From: an uncultured Lachnospiraceae bacterium
GTDB taxonomy: Bacteria > Bacillota > Clostridia > Lachnospirales > Lachnospiraceae
Assembly (NCBI GenBank): GCA_910579495.1
Contig: CAJTVD010000115.1
Location: 1-7,909, forward strand
DNA: 7,909 nucleotides
Direction: 5' to 3'
The stretch's first letter is position 1, and each line of letters opens with the position of its first letter. The notes under the pieces are model-generated. The model did not search any database. It saw only the letters and a list, made by a program, of their open reading frames with translations, and was not told the DNA's origin. This document shows, piece by piece, positions 1-6,288 of this stretch. The position numbers and the translations under genes were made by a program.

Positions 1-32
1 TGCCGCTGCCTGTAAGCCATGTATATAGGAAA

Positions 33-2615
33 TCAGCAGGTAGCCCCGCCTTTCATATGCTTCTGCGCAGAAATGTTCTCCTGTTTCCTTGCCAGCAGGC
101 CGTCTGCAAGGAGCTGTTCCTGCACCTGCCCAAAGCCGATCCTGGCCACAGTATCCGCAAAACGTTCTCCTGTGATTCCCTGTTCACGGAACAGTAAAAT
201 TGCCTTCTCCACTATGGAAAGCACCTCTTCCTTGTCTGTGAAGACCTTATCCAGGTATCTGCCCTGGGCTACTTTCTTGCCCCAGCGCCCGCCAATGTAT
301 ACCCGATAGCCGTCCACATAATTCTCCAGTGCGCCGAAAGGGCATTTCCCCATGCAGCGCCCGCAGTGGTTGCACTTTTCTTCATCTATTACCAGCTTGC
401 CCTCTTTCAGCCCAGCGATATGGATGGGGCAGTTATTCTCCACCTGGCATACCTTACAGCCACGGCATTTTTCCGGATCCAGCTGGGGTACTCTCTGGCC
501 GATAATGCCCAGATCATTTAAATCCGGCTTCACACAGTTATTAGGGCAGCCCCCTACTGCAATTTTGAACTTATGGGGCAGCTTCACATTGGCATAGCCA
601 TGGAAGAACCGCTCATGGATTTCCTCGGACAGCCCGAAGGTGTCAATCAGCCCGTACTGGCAAGTGGTCCCTTTACAGGATACCACAGGGCGCACCTTGG
701 AGCCTGTGCCTCCCATTTCCAGCCCTGCCTCTAAAAGATATGCCCTCAAAGGCTCAATGTTCTCAAAAGGCACCCCCTGGATTTCCATGGTAAGGCGGGA
801 GGTCATGGTCACTTCCCCGCTGCCGAACTTCTCCGCTGCCTCCGCAATGGCCTTTGCCTCATCTGCCGTAATCTTTCCGTTCCTGGTGATCACACGGCCG
901 TTAAACTTATCCGGAGTCCTCTTGTCTTTCAAAAATCCCAAAGCTTTCACCCTGGTTTCCTCTTCCTTTGGCACCTGGCTGTCAGTGCCGTTTACCTTTA
1001 CATCGTTAAAGAAGGCAGCGCCCTCCAGCACTACGGTGTTGGTATAGCCAAAATAGCGCAGGCGGTTCTGGAGGAAATAGCCTCTCTTGCCCTTGGCACA
1101 TACCAGCAGCAGTTTTTCCTCTTTTCCGATGCCAGGCAGCCCGCCATTCACCTTGCCAAGTTCAATATACTCCGCTCCCCGGATGGAAGGGGCAGGCGCC
1201 ACATCCAGTACCCGGTAACCTTCTGCCTTCCCTGCCGCATACTCGGCGGGAGTCATGCTCACCATATCCCCGTTTAATTTATTGAGTAATATGTATACCG
1301 CCTGTACCAGGGGATGGATGGCGGTGGAAAAAGGCGGCGCATAGGCAAAGTCCGCGTTCTCAAAATCCTCCAGCCTTGCCCCCATATTGATACCCATAAC
1401 AGCAATGTCCACCATCTTGTCCACAGCCCCGGGGCCAAACACCTGCAGGCCCAAAAGCTTATGGCTCTCCTTATCCGCAATCAGCTTTGTGGCAAAAAAG
1501 GCAGCATCGGGATAATAATGGGCCTTGTCATCCGTAACGGCCAGCACTGTCTCCACCTGGTACCCTGCAGCGATAGCCTGTTCCTCGGTAAGCCCGGTAC
1601 GCCCGCAATTCAGCCCCGGCAGCTTCACCACGCCGGTCCCCAGCACACCGGGATATTCTTTCTGGCTCCCTGCAAGAATCTGGGCAAGGGTCCTGCCTTC
1701 CATATTGGCAGAAGACCCCATAGGCGACCACTGCCCTTTTCCGGTAATACGGCTGGTAACCTGCACACAGTCTCCCGCCCCATATACATCGGGCAGGCTG
1801 GTCTTCATAGCCTTATCCACCAAAATCGTCCCCCGGTCCATTTCTATGCCGCTGCCTTCCAGGAAAGCGGTATTGGGGCGGATGCCTGCTGCCATGACCA
1901 CCAGCGAGCAGTTTAACGTCCCGGCGCTGGTTTTAATGGCAGAGACGCTGCCCTCCCCGGTAATTTCTTCCGCCTTGGTGCCTGTGATTACCCGGATGCC
2001 TTTCTTTAGCAGATGCTTTTTGCCGTAAGCTGCCATTTCCGGGTCTAAAATATTGGGCAATATCTGGGGCGCAAAATCAATTACCGTCACAGAAACTCCC
2101 TTCTGCTGCAGATTTTCCGCCATTTCCAGCCCGATAAAGCCTGCCCCTACCACTACTGCCTTTTTTACACTGTTTTCTTCCACATAGGCCCTCACGCCAA
2201 TGGCATCCTGGGGCGTCCGTATAGTAAATACGCCCTGTAACTCCATCCCCTTCACCGGAGGGACCGCCGGGGACGCCCCTGTGGCAATCACCAGCTTATC
2301 ATAGCCAAAGTCTTCCTCGCTGCCTGTTTTTAAGTCCTTCACCCTTACGGTCTTTTCCTGGGCGTTTATCCCCAAGGCTTCCTTTTCCGTTAACACCTCC
2401 ACACCTGTGAGGGCGGCATATTTCTCAGGGGTATTTACGATAAGCTGTTCCCTTTCTTCAATCAGTCCCCCCACATAGTAGGGAAGCCCGCACCCTGCAT
2501 AGGAAATATCCCTGCCTTTGGAGATCAGGGTAACCTGGGCGCCCCGGTCCGCCCTTTTTAATTTTGCCGCCGTCTTTGTGCCGGCAGCCACACCGCCAAT
2601 TACCAGTACCTTCAT
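33..2615 (-). CDS. Multidomain FAD/NAD(P)H CoA-disulfide reductase-like, rhodanese, sulfite/nitrite reductase and ferredoxin fusion protein
   Basis: This 860-residue protein probably moves electrons from NAD(P)H to an oxidised sulfur compound in the cytoplasm; the exact substrate is inferred. Residues 1-445 form a CoA-disulfide reductase-type flavoprotein: FAD motif VIGGVAAG near the start, the family Cys42 in YAGCGLPYYVGG, NAD(P)H motif VVVGAGFIG at 154-162, FAD motif VYGAGDC at 277-283, and Tyr425 in YAPPFS in the dimerisation domain. Residues 454-545 are a degenerate rhodanese domain with an active-site-like CAKGKRG loop (Cys506). Residues 560-635 are a sulfite/nitrite reductase ferredoxin-like half. 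The siroheme/[4Fe-4S] ligands follow as Cys647, Cys652, Cys690 and Cys694 (GGCPNNC). An inserted 2x[4Fe-4S] ferredoxin has Cys717/720/723/729 and 748/751/754/758. The ATG has an AAGGAGGAG site just upstream. CoA-disulfide reductases with a rhodanese tail are known to reduce CoA-persulfides and polysulfides; the added siroheme module suggests sulfite or a related species. Domain calls are firm, the substrate is not. Confidence 0.93.
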   Translation of the reverse strand: MKVLVIGGVAAGTKTAAKLKRADRGAQVTLISKGRDISYAGCGLPYYVGGLIEEREQLIVNTPEKYAALTGVEVLTEKEALGINAQEKTVRVKDLKTGSEEDFGYDKLVIATGASPAVPPVKGMELQGVFTIRTPQDAIGVRAYVEENSVKKAVVVGAGFIGLEMAENLQQKGVSVTVIDFAPQILPNILDPEMAAYGKKHLLKKGIRVITGTKAEEITGEGSVSAIKTSAGTLNCSLVVMAAGIRPNTAFLEGSGIEMDRGTILVDKAMKTSLPDVYGAGDCVQVTSRITGKGQWSPMGSSANMEGRTLAQILAGSQKEYPGVLGTGVVKLPGLNCGRTGLTEEQAIAAGYQVETVLAVTDDKAHYYPDAAFFATKLIADKESHKLLGLQVFGPGAVDKMVDIAVMGINMGARLEDFENADFAYAPPFSTAIHPLVQAVYILLNKLNGDMVSMTPAEYAAGKAEGYRVLDVAPAPSIRGAEYIELGKVNGGLPGIGKEEKLLLVCAKGKRGYFLQNRLRYFGYTNTVVLEGAAFFNDVKVNGTDSQVPKEEETRVKALGFLKDKRTPDKFNGRVITRNGKITADEAKAIAEAAEKFGSGEVTMTSRLTMEIQGVPFENIEPLRAYLLEAGLEMGGTGSKVRPVVSCKGTTCQYGLIDTFGLSEEIHERFFHGYANVKLPHKFKIAVGGCPNNCVKPDLNDLGIIGQRVPQLDPEKCRGCKVCQVENNCPIHIAGLKEGKLVIDEEKCNHCGRCMGKCPFGALENYVDGYRVYIGGRWGKKVAQGRYLDKVFTDKEEVLSIVEKAILLFREQGITGERFADTVARIGFGQVQEQLLADGLLARKQENISAQKHMKGGATC

Positions 2616-2666
2616 GTAACTCCTCCTTCAATTATTATGGTATTTTATGTGCAGAGCCTTAAAACT

Positions 2667-2681
2667 GCGGGGCATCCCCGC
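2667..2681 (-). terminator. Short GC-rich hairpin, weak terminator candidate
   Basis: On the minus strand GCGGGG pairs with CCCCGC around an ATG loop, followed by AGTTTT. The stem is strong but the T-run is only four bases, so termination after the truncated S8 gene would be inefficient. It could instead be a leader hairpin of the downstream 860-residue reductase gene, which has no other clear promoter in this gap. Confidence 0.3.
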
Positions 2682-2711
2682 CGTATAAAGCCCTGTTATT
2701 ATCTATATGTG

Positions 2712-2730
2712 GTTATGGCATTTCCATAAC
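2712..2730. repeat. Perfect 7-bp inverted repeat over the stop codon of the truncated S8 gene
   Basis: GTTATGG (2712-2718) and CCATAAC (2724-2730) are separated by five bases. The stop codon at 2713-2715 lies inside one arm. No T-run follows on the minus strand, so it does not look like a normal terminator. It sits at the point where homology to full-length S8 proteases ends and may mark an old deletion or rearrangement joint. Confidence 0.4.
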
Positions 2731-3123
2731 GCCATCCCCGGAGTCAATTACCGCAACCAGCACACCTTTCCCTGTAAGGTAAGGGGGGCGCACTGTTACC
2801 GGGAAAATACAGGAAGCCTGCTTCCCGGCCATAGTGGAAAAATAAAGCCGCTTGGGCTTTTCAACAAATTCCACTTCCTCTAACTGTGTAAATGTATCAA
2901 TAAGGGGCTCCGGCAGGGTAACCACCGCATAACCCGCAATCAGCTCCTCCACCTTGACCACGCCGCTTTGCAGCCTTCCAATATTGCCATTATATTTTAC
3001 GATCAGTTCCCAATTCCGGGTTTTCCCTGAAAAACCCACCCCCAACTGGCCTGATTTTTCCCTTATAGCTTCCTCCACCTCAAGGGCAAGATTCAGCAGG
3101 TTTTCCAGCTTTTGGTTTGCCAT
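2713..3123 (-). CDS. Truncated S8 (Csp/subtilisin-type) protease: prodomain and catalytic-Asp strand only
   Basis: This 136-residue product matches the start of clostridial S8-family proteases of the Csp type. The N-terminal MANQKLENLLNLAL, the WELIVKYNG strand (39-46), GYAVVTLPE (64-72) and FVEKPKRLYF (86-95) are typical of the prodomain. Residues 120-129 (GVLVAVIDSG) are the first strand of the catalytic domain with catalytic Asp127. The product then ends after DGVMEMP, so the catalytic His and Ser and several hundred residues of a normal family member are absent. It cannot be an active protease. I start it at 3123 because conserved family sequence begins at that Met and a CGGAGT ribosome site lies upstream; an in-frame start at 3228 would add 35 unrelated residues. 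It is either a decaying remnant or a free prodomain able to bind another S8 protease. The next gene starts about 100 bases further on, with no remains of the catalytic domain between. Confidence 0.8.
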   Translation of the reverse strand: MANQKLENLLNLALEVEEAIREKSGQLGVGFSGKTRNWELIVKYNGNIGRLQSGVVKVEELIAGYAVVTLPEPLIDTFTQLEEVEFVEKPKRLYFSTMAGKQASCIFPVTVRPPYLTGKGVLVAVIDSGDGVMEMP

Positions 3124-3245
3124 CTGCCATACTCCGTGTTTACTGCATGTTAATTCTACTTTATGCGGCAAACCCTTAACTGGTGTGGGGAGGGGCACTA
3201 TGGATACAGCATGTGCTAATGTATTCAATCAATTATACTGTTTTT

Positions 3246-3254
3246 ATTATACCA
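3246..3254 (-). promoter_or_regulatory. Extended -10 promoter candidate for the truncated S8 gene
   Basis: On the minus strand the sequence reads TGGTATAAT, a perfect TATAAT with the upstream TGn of an extended -10 box. A clear TTGACA -35 box is not present, which an extended -10 can tolerate. A second TATAAT lies 14 bases downstream. The start codon at 3123 would be about 115 bases from the transcription start. It lies just after the stop codon of the hydroxy-acid oxidase-like gene. Confidence 0.5.
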
Positions 3255-3291
3255 GCATTAATCTTAAAAAGCTATCATGTTGTGGGTAAAT

Positions 3292-4185
3292 TTAGGGCCG
3301 GCAGGCTGAATCTGTTTTCCATAGTGAATCCTTGCTTATGCACTTTAGGGAAGGGCATCCGGCCCGCGCCATAATCCCTTTCAGCTCAGCATTCATCCTG
3401 TTGATTTCTTCCAAAAACCCCTCTTCCCCCCTTTCCTGAAAAGGCTTTTCCAAAACCTGGCCTACACACACAGCCGCCGCCCCCATTGCAAGGCATTTAA
3501 ATACATCAGCCCCACTTGTGATCCCTCCCTCAACAAACACGGGTATCCGGCCGTCAGCTACTTTTAAAATCCCCGGCAGCGCCTCAAGGGGCAAAAGCCC
3601 CCGGGAACCCAAAAGAGGGTCCGGGGAGACCATAATCCCCGATGCCCCTGCCTCCAGGCATTTATAGGCGTCCTTTTGGCTTAAAACTCCCTTTACCACA
3701 AAGGGCAACGGTGAGGCAGCGGCCAACTGCCCAAGGGCCTCCAGGGTTTTAGGCCCAAGGGCATGGCCCTTTATCCTGCGGGGATTACCTTCACGGCCAA
3801 ATACACAGTCTATTTCCAGCCCTATGGCAAAGGCATTGCATTCCGCCGCCCTTTCCATTTGGGCAATGATCAATTTATGGTCTTCATAGGGCTTCACCAA
3901 TGCCAGGGTTTTTGCGCCTGCCGCAGTGATCTTTACAAATTCCCCTTCCTCCTCCATGGGTGCCCAGGCCCCCGCCCCCGCCCTGGCAGCAGCTTTCCCT
4001 TTGGCAGCGGCCTGGCCATCTGGCCCTGGACAAACCCGGGCCATAACAGGGGTGGATAACTGGTTTCCGAATAAATCCATGGCAGTTTCCGGCTTTCCCC
4101 CGTCTATATGCCGTGTCTCCAAATATATAGAATCAAAATATTCCCTCATTGCCCTTTGCAAACTTAGCTGTTGTTTTTCCTCCAT
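3292..4185 (-). CDS. FMN-dependent alpha-hydroxy-acid oxidase/dehydrogenase-like protein lacking the catalytic His
   Basis: The 297-residue protein has the C-terminal barrel of the FMN-dependent alpha-hydroxy-acid dehydrogenase family (glycolate/lactate oxidase type). FVVKGVLSQKDAYKCLEAGA (162-181) carries the FMN-contacting Lys165, PVFVEGGITSGADVFKCLAM (215-234) and CVGQ (240-243) form the phosphate-binding end, and GLEID (122-126) fits the conserved Asp strand. In active members the strand after ASGI is followed by an HGG-R or HH motif bearing the catalytic His and substrate-binding Arg. Here it reads VSPDPLLGSRG (186-196), so Asp and Leu stand at those positions. Oxidation of a hydroxy acid by the usual mechanism is therefore doubtful, while FMN binding looks preserved. 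The length is below the more usual 340-380. I choose the ATG at 4185 because GAGGGAGGG stands just upstream; an in-frame start at 4254 would translate through two leader hairpins. Confidence 0.85.
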   Translation of the reverse strand: MEEKQQLSLQRAMREYFDSIYLETRHIDGGKPETAMDLFGNQLSTPVMARVCPGPDGQAAAKGKAAARAGAGAWAPMEEEGEFVKITAAGAKTLALVKPYEDHKLIIAQMERAAECNAFAIGLEIDCVFGREGNPRRIKGHALGPKTLEALGQLAAASPLPFVVKGVLSQKDAYKCLEAGASGIMVSPDPLLGSRGLLPLEALPGILKVADGRIPVFVEGGITSGADVFKCLAMGAAAVCVGQVLEKPFQERGEEGFLEEINRMNAELKGIMARAGCPSLKCISKDSLWKTDSACRP

Positions 4186-4205
4186 ATTGCCCTCCCTCTG
4201 TGCTC

Positions 4206-4226
4206 CGCCGGGACTTATTTCCGGCG
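4206..4226. repeat. Leader hairpin beside the ribosome binding site of the hydroxy-acid oxidase-like gene
   Basis: CGCCGG (4206-4211) and CCGGCG (4221-4226) form a 6-bp stem with a 9-base loop. It ends about 20 bases upstream of the ATG at 4185, close to the GAGGGAGGG site. It could influence ribosome access. No known riboswitch class is recognised. Confidence 0.35.
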
Positions 4227-4239
4227 CATCTACGAAAGA

Positions 4240-4268
4240 GAAGCCCTCCGGCATTGCTAAAGGGCTTC
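4240..4268 (-). terminator. Strong hairpin between the lipoprotein and hydroxy-acid oxidase-like genes
   Basis: On the minus strand GAAGCCCT pairs with AGGGCTTC, extended inward by two G-U pairs around a 9-base loop. TCTTTCG follows, which is a poor T-tract. It lies 35 bases after the lipoprotein stop codon. It may be a weak terminator for that gene, an attenuator for the next gene, or an RNA-stabilising stem. I found no good promoter between it and the next start codon. Confidence 0.4.
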
Positions 4269-4303
4269 CATTTCATCTGCTATCCAATTTTTCCTGCAGG
4301 GAA

Positions 4304-5053
4304 TTAATAGGCCGTAAAAGCGTTTAACACTGCTTCCGCCTGCTGTGCGGTTTCCTCCTGGCTGGTAATCACGAAAGACACCGCCCTGCCGTCAGCTACA
4401 CGTACATAATAATCCTGGTTCACAGCCACATCCCCGGACTGTGCCTGGACGCTTACTTTGATATAATCCATCCCTGCAATTTCCACAGTTTCATCATCGC
4501 TTAAGACGGTGTAGGAAATCGCGCTCATCTTTTTCAGCCCCTGTTCAAGGGACTGCACATACTGCTCTGCGTCCATATTGCTGAAAAGGAGCTTTTCCAC
4601 CGTCAGCACCACATTGGTAGCACCAGTGGCATCGGTACTCATCATTTCATATACTGTACGCATCCGGGCATACTCCATCTGCAATTCGTTAATGTCCCCC
4701 GATAGGATCTCCGCCCCCAGCCCCATTACCTGGTTCAGTTCTTCCTCCGTGGCCATCAGCATCCCCTCTGGCATGATATAGCGCATGCCCAGGTATTCGC
4801 TCTCCCAGCCTGTATCTGTAACCGTTCCCTTTACATAGCCGTCACCGATTCCCGCCTCAGGTTCTTCTTCCCCCTCTTCATTGTCCGCTTCTGTTTCCGT
4901 CTCTGGCAGGGCATCTGTCCCAGCCCCTTCCGCTGCCGGGGACTCCTGTACCCCAGACGGGTTCCCCGAATCCATTTCAGATCCTGGTTTTCCGCTGCAG
5001 GCGGTGAGCATTACCGCTGCCGCCAAAACGGCAAACAAGGCTTTCTTTTTCAT
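4304..5053 (-). CDS. Secreted lipoprotein of unknown function
   Basis: The 249-residue product begins with MKKKALF, a hydrophobic stretch and a lipobox LTAC with Cys19, so it should be exported by Sec, lipid-modified and anchored to the outer face of the membrane. Residues 20-68 are a low-complexity linker rich in Gly, Ser and Pro and then Glu, including EEGEEEPEAG. The folded part starts near residue 72 with a GTVTDTGWESEYLGMRYIMP strand region, continues through a helical middle (102-140) and ends in alternating strands (DYIKVSV, DYYVRVADGRAVSFVITSQ) and a final helix. This resembles PsbP/DUF1795-like lipoproteins common in Clostridia, but that match is only by eye. The ATG at 5053 has GGGAGG seven bases upstream; an in-frame start at 5086 would put charged residues and two extra Cys before the signal peptide. 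A promoter and long leader precede it, so it is probably transcribed separately from the ZIP gene. Confidence 0.85.
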   Translation of the reverse strand: MKKKALFAVLAAAVMLTACSGKPGSEMDSGNPSGVQESPAAEGAGTDALPETETEADNEEGEEEPEAGIGDGYVKGTVTDTGWESEYLGMRYIMPEGMLMATEEELNQVMGLGAEILSGDINELQMEYARMRTVYEMMSTDATGATNVVLTVEKLLFSNMDAEQYVQSLEQGLKKMSAISYTVLSDDETVEIAGMDYIKVSVQAQSGDVAVNQDYYVRVADGRAVSFVITSQEETAQQAEAVLNAFTAY

Positions 5054-5116
5054 TCCTTTTCCTCCCTTGCACGGACAGGCTCCCAATGCCGGACCCTTTC
5101 ACCCAGCCCTTTCACC

Positions 5117-5179
5117 AAAAAAGCAATGCCAGCGTTCCCGCCCTTCCGGCTTTTCCGGCTTGCGGCGGATTCTGTCCGC
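5117..5179 (-). promoter_or_regulatory. GC-rich structured leader of the lipoprotein gene, possible attenuator
   Basis: Downstream of the promoter the minus-strand leader holds a GCGGA/TCCGC hairpin (5165-5179), the CCGG repeats and a TTTTTT run at 5122-5117. The bases before the T-run (GGCATTGC) can pair imperfectly with GCAAGCC near 5163-5157, giving a loose terminator-like fold. About 60 further bases separate the T-run from the start codon. I cannot match it to a known riboswitch. Confidence 0.3.
5144..5161. repeat. Perfect tandem duplication of TTCCGGCTT
   Basis: The nine bases TTCCGGCTT at 5144-5152 are repeated exactly at 5153-5161. Because CCGG is self-complementary the two copies can also form a small hairpin in RNA. 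The repeat lies in the leader of the lipoprotein gene, about 90 bases before its start codon, and could be a regulator site or a slippage duplication. Confidence 0.6.
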
Positions 5180-5198
5180 TATTTCAACTAACAAACTA

Positions 5199-5227
5199 CT
5201 TATAGCATTAATAGAAGTTCCATGCAA
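5199..5227 (-). promoter_or_regulatory. Promoter of the lipoprotein gene (extended -10)
   Basis: On the minus strand TTGCAT (5227-5222) stands 17 bases before TATAAG (5204-5199), and TGC immediately before it makes an extended -10 box. The spacing is ideal although the -35 box keeps only TTG. It lies 24 bases after the ZIP stop codon, which supports separate transcription of the lipoprotein gene with a leader of about 140 bases. Confidence 0.6.
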
Positions 5228-5250
5228 GGTGTTTTATGGTTTTAGTACTT

Positions 5251-6045
5251 TTATCCCAGGGCCACATCCAATATCATCATAACCAGGAACCCCGCCATAA
5301 CCCCAGCCGTTCCCAGATTGGAGTGTTCTCCCTGGTTTGCCTCCGGTATCAGTTCCTCCACCACCACATAAATCATCGCCCCCGCTGCAAAGGCCAGAAA
5401 CCATGGCATATATGGCGCTATCTGCAGGGCGATCAGGGTGATGCCTATTCCGAATATCAGTTCCACAACCCCTGAAAGGCTGCCAAGCACAAAAGCCTTC
5501 CCTCTGCCCATCCCCTCCTGCCGCAAGGGAAGGGATATGGCCGCCCCTTCCGGGAAGTTCTGTATGCCGATCCCCATTGCCAGGGCAAAGGCCGCCGCAT
5601 ACAAAGCCTGGTCCTGGGGATGCTGGGCCGCCATGGCAAAAGCCAGCCCTACCGCCATTCCTTCCGGTATGTTGTGCAGGGTTACCGCCAGCACCAGCAG
5701 CGTAGTCCTGTGGAAGGAGCTCCGGACGCCTTCCGGGTTTTTCTCCCCCAGATGCAGATGGGGCATCAGGAAATCCAGCAAATATAAGAACAGCCCGCCC
5801 AGCACAAACCCACCTGCCGCCGGGACCCACGCAATGCCCCCTGCCTCTTTTGTCCCATCAATCGCAGGGATTAGCAGCGACCACACAGAAGCCGCCATCA
5901 TCACCCCCGCCGCAAAACCCAGAAATGCCCTTTGAATACTTTTTCCCATTTCTTTTCTGAAAATGAATACCACACTGGCACCAAGGGAAGTCATTAACAA
6001 GGTAAAACCGGTTCCCATTGCCGCCCAACCAATTGCCTGATTCAT
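5251..6045 (-). CDS. ZIP-family metal transporter (GufA/ZupT-like)
   Basis: The 264-residue protein is an integral membrane carrier for divalent metals such as zinc, iron or manganese. Eight hydrophobic segments can be placed at about 9-29, 40-60, 73-92, 114-139, 149-172, 186-207, 212-234 and 245-262. The metal site is intact: HNIPEG in segment 4 (His124, Asn125, Glu128), QNFPEG in segment 5 (Asn163, Glu166), and EELIPE in segment 7 (Glu230, Glu231, Glu235). A short HLHLGEK loop (97-102) between segments 3 and 4 is the usual place for metal-binding His. LGFAAGVMMAASVWSLLIP (42-60) is typical of the GufA branch. Length fits the family. I choose the ATG at 6045, with AGAAGG upstream, over an in-frame ATG at 6063 that sits inside the leader hairpin and would add charged residues. 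The metal specificity cannot be read from the sequence. Confidence 0.93.
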   Translation of the reverse strand: MNQAIGWAAMGTGFTLLMTSLGASVVFIFRKEMGKSIQRAFLGFAAGVMMAASVWSLLIPAIDGTKEAGGIAWVPAAGGFVLGGLFLYLLDFLMPHLHLGEKNPEGVRSSFHRTTLLVLAVTLHNIPEGMAVGLAFAMAAQHPQDQALYAAAFALAMGIGIQNFPEGAAISLPLRQEGMGRGKAFVLGSLSGVVELIFGIGITLIALQIAPYMPWFLAFAAGAMIYVVVEELIPEANQGEHSNLGTAGVMAGFLVMMILDVALG

Positions 6046-6059
6046 ATTTCCTTCTTTCC

Positions 6060-6079
6060 GCATCCCAAAAACCGGATGC
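6060..6079. repeat. Leader hairpin just before the ZIP ribosome binding site
   Basis: GCATCC (6060-6065) and GGATGC (6074-6079) form a 6-bp stem with an 8-base A-rich loop on the plus strand. In the transcript it ends immediately before GGAAAGAAGG, so it could affect translation of the transporter. Confidence 0.35.
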
Positions 6080-6095
6080 TGCCCTCTATGTTATT

Positions 6096-6101
6096 ATTAT
6101 A
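6096..6101 (-). promoter_or_regulatory. -10 box candidate for the ZIP transporter gene
   Basis: A perfect TATAAT on the minus strand, preceded by GTG, lies about 50 bases upstream of the start codon at 6045. No good TTGACA-like box is seen 16-18 bases further up, so this may be an activated promoter or a chance match. Confidence 0.4.
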
Positions 6102-6142
6102 CACCCCTTTCCATATTGTGCCTGTTTTGCTTGTTCTCATAC

Positions 6143-6171
6143 AAAAAACAAAAGCTTTTGCCAGCGCTTCC
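6143..6171 (-). terminator. Weak intrinsic terminator candidate after the DUF2200 gene
   Basis: On the minus strand GGAAGC (6171-6166) can pair with GCTTTT (6155-6150) using two G-U pairs, followed by G and TTTTTT (6148-6143). The T-run is good and the stem modest. It would end the DUF2200 transcript before the ZIP promoter, or act as an expression platform for the folded segment upstream. Confidence 0.35.
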
Positions 6172-6191
6172 TGCCTGTTAATCTCAATCCT

Positions 6192-6280
6192 TGTAGCCCC
6201 GGCAGCAGGGTGGCCTGCCCCAGGGTTAAATATCACTATAAAATAGGAAGAAATACAGGCTCCCAGGAAGCATGGCTACA
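6192..6280 (-). ncRNA. Possible structured RNA between the DUF2200 and ZIP genes
   Basis: TGTAGCC and GGCTACA can close a 7-bp stem around 75 bases. Inside, GGCAG and CTGCC (6201-6205 and 6215-6219) form a second hairpin. A TATAAT box at 6293-6288 would start transcription within a base or two of the closing stem. It could be a metal-sensing leader for the transporter, a small RNA or simply the 3' region of the DUF2200 transcript. I do not recognise a known class, and the pairing may be chance. Confidence 0.25.
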
Positions 6281-6288
6281 CCATAAAA

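Noticed and set aside
1..20. Possible start of a further gene at the left edge (ATG at 20-18 on the minus strand)
   Set aside because: Only six codons are visible and no ribosome binding site stands before it.
1314..1916. A 200-codon open frame on the plus strand
   Set aside because: It is antisense to the well-supported 860-residue reductase, has no family resemblance, and is explained by codon bias on the opposite strand.
5234..5830. A 198-codon minus-strand frame rich in Gly, Pro and Arg
   Set aside because: It overlaps the ZIP gene in another frame, and the ZIP frame has intact family motifs while this one has low-complexity composition.
6042..6236. A 64-codon minus-strand frame covering the gap before the ZIP gene
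   Set aside because: It runs through the terminator candidate and leader hairpin, lacks a good ribosome site, overlaps the ZIP start and resembles no family.
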